This document shows, one piece after another, positions 60,567 to 64,000 of a stretch of DNA of 64,000 nt. Within the stretch, counting starts at the first letter, position 1. Each line of letters begins with the position of its first letter. The stretch is taken from positions 930,001-994,000 of the forward strand of contig JACKDU010000001.1 of NCBI GenBank assembly GCA_020633335.1. Reading direction: 5' to 3'. A model generated the notes under the pieces. The model did no database searches, had not been told where the DNA came from, and was given only the letters and a program-made list of their open reading frames with translations. The translations under genes were made by a program, and so were the position numbers. Source of the DNA: Myxococcales bacterium (GTDB taxonomy: Bacteria > Myxococcota_A > Polyangia > Nannocystales > Nannocystaceae).

Positions 60567-61523
60567 TCACGGGAGGCCGCAGTAGCCGACGTTCTCCTTC
60601 CCCGGCGGGGGCTCCTCCAGCGTATAGAAGGGCACACACTCGTGGCCCTGGTCTTTGAGCGGGCAGGTGTTCGGCTGGGTGAGGTCGCAGAGGGAGGCGC
60701 AGCAGTTGTCGTTCTGGCAATCCGGGAGGTAGTCCCCGTTTATGCAGATCACGCCGGGATTGCACGCGTTCGGGCTGTAGCAGGGATCGCCGTCGTTGCC
60801 GAGGCCGGGCTCCGGATAGGGGAGTAGACAGAGCCAATCGTCGTAGGCTGGCACGCAGGTGTCGCCCCCGGGGCAGTCCTGGAGGAGTGGGTCGCAGGTC
60901 GGGATGCAGAAGGCGATGGGCTCGTCGATCGGGATCACACACACGGCAGGGACCGGGCACGTCGGCTCGTCCCAGGAGCCGATGCAATAGGCGATGCAGT
61001 AGCCGACGTTGTCACCGTCGGCGTCCAGGCACATCAGACCCTTGTCGCAATCGTCGAACCCGGTGATCCCGCGGCCCTGGGTCGTGCAGGGCTCAAATGC
61101 CTGCTTTGGGTTCGGGTCGATCGGCACGCATCTGTGGTCGTTCCAGGAAGATCCCCCGTCGTTGGCGTAGGCGGTGCACTTCTGGCACGGGGGGCAGTCC
61201 TGGTCGAAGGTGTTGCACGACTGGATCTCGCCGGTGGTCTCGACGGGCGCGCACGGGTCGACGCCGCCGCTGCCCGAGGTGTCGGTGGTCGAGCCGCTCG
61301 TGCTCGGGGCGCCGGTGCTGCCGCTCGCGCTCGTCGTCGCGCCGCTTCCCGTCGTCCCTTCGCTGGTCGCGGTCGACGACGTGGCGGCGCCGCTGCTCGT
61401 CGAGCCCGACGCGCCGGTCGCCGAAGTGACCTTGTCGCCGCCGGCGCAGCCGGCGAGCCCGACGAGCAGTATCGCGGCGAGCGAGGAGCATATCTTCGAT
61501 CGATCTTGGCCCCGTCGCCGCAT
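60567..61523 (-). CDS. Cysteine-rich Ser/Thr-linker lipoprotein
   Basis: A 318-residue protein starting MRRRGQDRSKICSSLAAILLVGLAGC (lipobox Cys 26). A Ser/Thr/Gly linker (residues 30-85) follows. The remainder holds more than 25 Cys residues in CxxC-like spacing (CNTFDQDCPPCQKCTAYAN.., CDKGLMCLDADGDNVGYCIAYC.., CVPAYDDWLCLLPY..), as in the Nannocystis-type extracellular cysteine-rich lipoproteins. Disulfide-stabilised and surface-exposed. The ThrRS gene is convergent. Confidence 0.83.
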   Translation of the reverse strand: MRRRGQDRSKICSSLAAILLVGLAGCAGGDKVTSATGASGSTSSGAATSSTATSEGTTGSGATTSASGSTGAPSTSGSTTDTSGSGGVDPCAPVETTGEIQSCNTFDQDCPPCQKCTAYANDGGSSWNDHRCVPIDPNPKQAFEPCTTQGRGITGFDDCDKGLMCLDADGDNVGYCIAYCIGSWDEPTCPVPAVCVIPIDEPIAFCIPTCDPLLQDCPGGDTCVPAYDDWLCLLPYPEPGLGNDGDPCYSPNACNPGVICINGDYLPDCQNDNCCASLCDLTQPNTCPLKDQGHECVPFYTLEEPPPGKENVGYCGLP

Positions 61524-61586
61524 CAGTGCATTCGCGCCTCCACGATCGACCCATACCACGCGAGGCGCCGCGCGGTCACGCCGGCC

Positions 61587-62465
61587 TCAGGGCACGCCCT
61601 CGAGGGGCTGAACGAAGCTCGATGCCGGCCAGCGCGGCGTACCGCTCTGGTCCATGAGGCTCTGCCGGGCGGCGGGCAGCGGCTGCGCCAGGCCCCACTC
61701 GAAGAGGTCGACGGGGCCCATCGGCTTCATGTCGTCGCCGAGGAGGTCGGTGACGTTGGTGAAGCCGGCGTGGGAGCAGATCACGTCGCCGTCGTCGACC
61801 GGGCGGCGGCAGCCGGCGGCGACCACGGTGTCGGCCTCGCCCTCCATCCCGGGGAGCGTGAGGTCGAGGACGCGGTCGCCGTCGTCGCGGCTGAGGTCGA
61901 GGCTCGCCGTGATCCCGCTGAAGCAGTCGACCCAGCCGCCCTCCTGGTTCCACACGGTCGGCGAGAAGACGTAGGTGAGGAGCCCCTCGAGGATCGCGCG
62001 GACGTTGGCCCCCGTGGTCTCGCCGATCACGGTGTCGATCGAGCGGGTGAGCGGCTTGTCGGCGAGCGGGCTCGGCATGAAGCCGGACTCGACCTCGATC
62101 AGCACGTCAGGGCCGAGGAAGGGCGCGCGCGCGGCCGCGACCGCGGCCGCGACCGTCGGATCCTCGGGGACGTTGGCGTCGACCGGGTGGAGCGTCCACT
62201 GGGTGCCGACGATCGCCCCGCCGGCGTCGACGTCGACGTCGAGCTGGCCGACCCAGCCGTCGTTGCCGGCCTCGACCACGAGCGCGCCGCTCGCCCCCAC
62301 CAGCGGCTCGTCGAGGACCTCGTGGGTGTGGGCGGAGAAGAAGACGTCGACGAGCCCGGGCTCGATGAGGCTGGCGAGCCGGTGGTCCTTGTGCACGCTC
62401 AGCTCGCTCATCACCACGACGATCTGGCAGCCGTCGTCGCGGAGATCGGCTAGGGGAACGAGGCG
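61587..62465 (-). pseudogene. 5'-truncated 5'-nucleotidase/metallophosphatase
   Basis: The reading frame gives VPLADLRDDGCQIVVVMSELSVHKDHRLASLIEPGLVDVFFSAHTHEVLDEPL.. (phosphatase domain end with AHTHE), then the typical C-terminal 5'-nucleotidase domain (VIGETTGANVRAILEGLLTYV). A usual start and the first ~200 residues (including the DxH and GNHD metal motifs) are missing upstream. The frame stays open into 62465, where it meets the end of an unrelated lipoprotein gene, so the gene looks cut by a rearrangement. Confidence 0.78.
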
Positions 62466-62472
62466 AGGGCGA

Positions 62473-63159
62473 CTACTTCTCTGCGGTCGTCCGGCAGAGG
62501 AGCGCAGGAGGATCGGGCGGAGGCGGATCGACTCGCTCGAGGTTGGGCTCCATTTCGGTCACGGGCCTCCATGACATGGACCGCTTGTTGGGGGGGCGCG
62601 TGGTCGCGATCGCGCTCGCCACTTGAACCCGCTGAACGTGATGCTCTACCCTTCTTCCACTGGATCCATTAGTGACAATGTGCATTTCACAAACTGGAGA
62701 CCTGAATCTCTCCTCTTCTGGGGGGCGAGGGAAGAATACAAGAAATTGCTGGCTGTGACCACCAAGGTCGTAGTCTCTCGTGCGAAAGAACGTAGCTTGG
62801 CCCGCGATCAGGTTGTTCCCGCACCGCAGCCATGTTGCGGCCGATGCCGCTCCGGCTCCGGGGCTGCGTTCCCCAAAGCTAGCATGGAACCAATACCCCC
62901 TCAGTACGAGAGACATCGGACGTCGGGCTTCATAGACTCGTTCGGTCGGCTCTCCATCTGCACTGTACTCGCGCACCGTGGTCGTCCGGTAGGCCAAAGT
63001 CCAGCCATCTGGAGAACAATCACAGCTTACAGGGCGGCCTGTGTCGTCCACGCAAAACTCAACTCCGAAACCCCCCGTCGTGGCACACGACAATGAGAGA
63101 GGCGCGAGCAGCGCGAGCGCTAGTTGGGATGCGGATTGGTGTCCCTTGTCACTTGGCAT
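62473..63159 (-). CDS. Lipoprotein paralogue 1 (lower GC)
   Basis: A 228-residue protein (ATG 63157-63159; a GTG nine bases upstream is possible). Signal with lipobox LSLSCATTG. Contains GYWFHASFGERSPGAGAASAATWLRCGNNLIAGQATFF, PVCEMHIVTNGSSGRRVEHHVQRVQVASAI and ends RVDPPPPDPPALLCRTTAEK. The protein 63208-63855 has the same pattern in order, so these are tandem duplicates. Base composition is lower in GC than the rest of the window, consistent with transfer. Function unknown. Confidence 0.78.
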   Translation of the reverse strand: MPSDKGHQSASQLALALLAPLSLSCATTGGFGVEFCVDDTGRPVSCDCSPDGWTLAYRTTTVREYSADGEPTERVYEARRPMSLVLRGYWFHASFGERSPGAGAASAATWLRCGNNLIAGQATFFRTRDYDLGGHSQQFLVFFPRPPEEERFRSPVCEMHIVTNGSSGRRVEHHVQRVQVASAIATTRPPNKRSMSWRPVTEMEPNLERVDPPPPDPPALLCRTTAEK

Positions 63160-63207
63160 GGCTCTCACCTGGGGGCTAGTCGGCCAAAGGCAGCCCTTGC
63201 TTCCCGT

Positions 63208-63855
63208 CTACCGCTCCGCCGTCGTTCTACAGAGTCGAGCCGGCGGATCCAAGGGGGGCGGGTCAACGACTTCGTAGCGAGGGCCTCGATCCCGCGCGAA
63301 ACTCCAAGAGTATCGACCGTCATCCGACTGGATAGTCTTGATGGCGCTGACCACATGGGCCATTCTAGTGTGGTGCTCTACACCACGTCCATCGTCGTCA
63401 TTCAAGGCTACATGAAATTCGCAGACAGGTGCTTCGAGACGACTCGCCTCCGGAGGCAGGGGGAAATAGGCGAGGAATCGTTGGGCGCCTGGGGCGTCGA
63501 CGTCTTGGCCGCGAAAGACCAAATGTCCCGCAATCACGTCGTTGCCGCACCGTAGCCATGTGGCCGCAGACGCGGCCCCTTCGCGTCGCCCCGCGATGCT
63601 GATCTCAAACCAGTAGCCCCGAATGACGACGGGGAGTCCATCCTTGATCTTGCGCAATTTGCCCGGATACTCGTCATGTGAGGTGTAGTCGTAGACTTCA
63701 GTGGCGCCAAGCAGTTGAATGGATGTATGCTCTGGCTGCTCGCAGTCGCAGTGCCTGAGGCGTCCGGAATTGTCCTCGCAGAGGATGATGGGGAAGCCGC
63801 TCGTGGACGCGCATGCCGCCAGTCCCAGGGTGCATAGAGCGACTACCTCCGCAAG
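63208..63855 (-). pseudogene. Lipoprotein paralogue 2, start uncertain or lost
   Basis: The open frame reads LAEVVALCTLGLAACASTSGFPIILCEDNSGRLRHCDCEQ.. (lipobox LAAC), then RGYWFEISIAGRREGAASAATWLRCGNDVIAGHLVFRG.., ends VVDPPPLDPPARLCRTTAER, matching paralogue 1. No ATG or GTG start is found before the signal, and the sequence upstream shows a different, frame-broken coding pattern. The gene appears joined to foreign sequence at about 63855. It may be a broken copy or start at a rare codon. Confidence 0.6.
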
Positions 63856-64000
63856 GCGACATGAGCCAGTCGCCGGGGACGCTGGTCTTGTCCTGGGTGT
63901 GATCGTCCCCGCGGTGCCAGACGCAGACGCCGCCCGAAGAGATGCTTCATGCGGAGCTCGTCGCCGACGGGCTCGCCCGCGCGACCGTCTCCACCCAAGG
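63856..64000 (-). other. Window-edge fragment of unknown origin
   Basis: On the minus strand a short run reads like protein in two frames (GDELRMKHLFG, then after a shift GGVCVWHRGDDHTQDKTSVPGDWLMS). This may be the end of another gene cut by the same rearrangement that truncated paralogue 2. Too short to name. Confidence 0.3.

Noticed and set aside
1..64000. tRNA, rRNA, CRISPR or insertion sequences
   Set aside because: No TTCGANNC-type tRNA arms in a cloverleaf context, no regularly spaced repeats, no transposase-like reading frame were found by reading.

Overview
The window is a very GC-rich (visibly about 70% or more) chromosomal stretch of a predatory/social Deltaproteobacterium of the Myxococcota, most likely Nannocystineae (Nannocystis/Plesiocystis-like). 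This is inferred from: many lipoproteins with long Ser/Thr/Gly linkers after the lipobox, MYXO-CTERM-like C-terminal sorting signals, a Ser/Thr kinase with TPR tail, several ECF sigma/anti-sigma modules and a selenocysteine glutathione peroxidase. No tRNA, rRNA, CRISPR array or insertion sequence was recognised.

Layout. 0-10 kb: a monohaem-type lipoprotein, an alpha/beta hydrolase, a thioredoxin-fold-like membrane protein, a giant 1523-residue HEAT-repeat protein, two unknowns and an Mrr-type nuclease. 10-13.5 kb: a tightly overlapping ECF sigma / zinc-finger anti-sigma / secreted caspase-like protease operon. 13.5-20.5 kb: two sirtuins within 2.4 kb, a zinc-ribbon protein, a MYXO-CTERM protein and an ATC-hydrolase-like protein. 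20.5-29 kb: TrkH/TrkA potassium uptake, a YkgJ-type cysteine cluster protein, a feruloyl-CoA-synthase-like ligase and a selenoprotein GPx whose active-site codon is TGA followed by a SECIS-like hairpin. 29-38 kb: surface lipoproteins, methyltransferase, cupin/VOC pair, His-rich Spy-like lipoprotein, MscS-type channel, SlyD-like isomerase, orphan D12 adenine methylase.

38-40 kb is a decayed, lower-GC strip holding a truncated lipoprotein and a frameshifted ECF sigma gene. 40-54 kb: Ser/Thr kinase-TPR protein, an active/inactive M16 protease pair, an FAD oxidoreductase, a porin-like protein with a large calcium-repeat lipase, and hemolysin III. 54-58.6 kb: a second ECF sigma/membrane regulator/lipoprotein/beta-barrel module. 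58.8-60.5 kb: a threonyl-tRNA synthetase paralogue without TGS and editing domains, preceded by a Thr-codon-rich leader peptide and a terminator hairpin (transcription attenuation). 60.5-64 kb: a cysteine-rich lipoprotein and a 5'-nucleotidase gene cut off by two tandem lower-GC lipoprotein paralogues.

Strongest observations: the selenoprotein GPx with its bSECIS, the attenuated minimal ThrRS, the sigma/anti-sigma/caspase operon, and a dispersed ~18-bp near-palindrome (CCTGTCCCATGGACCAGG-like) that recurs between and even inside genes.
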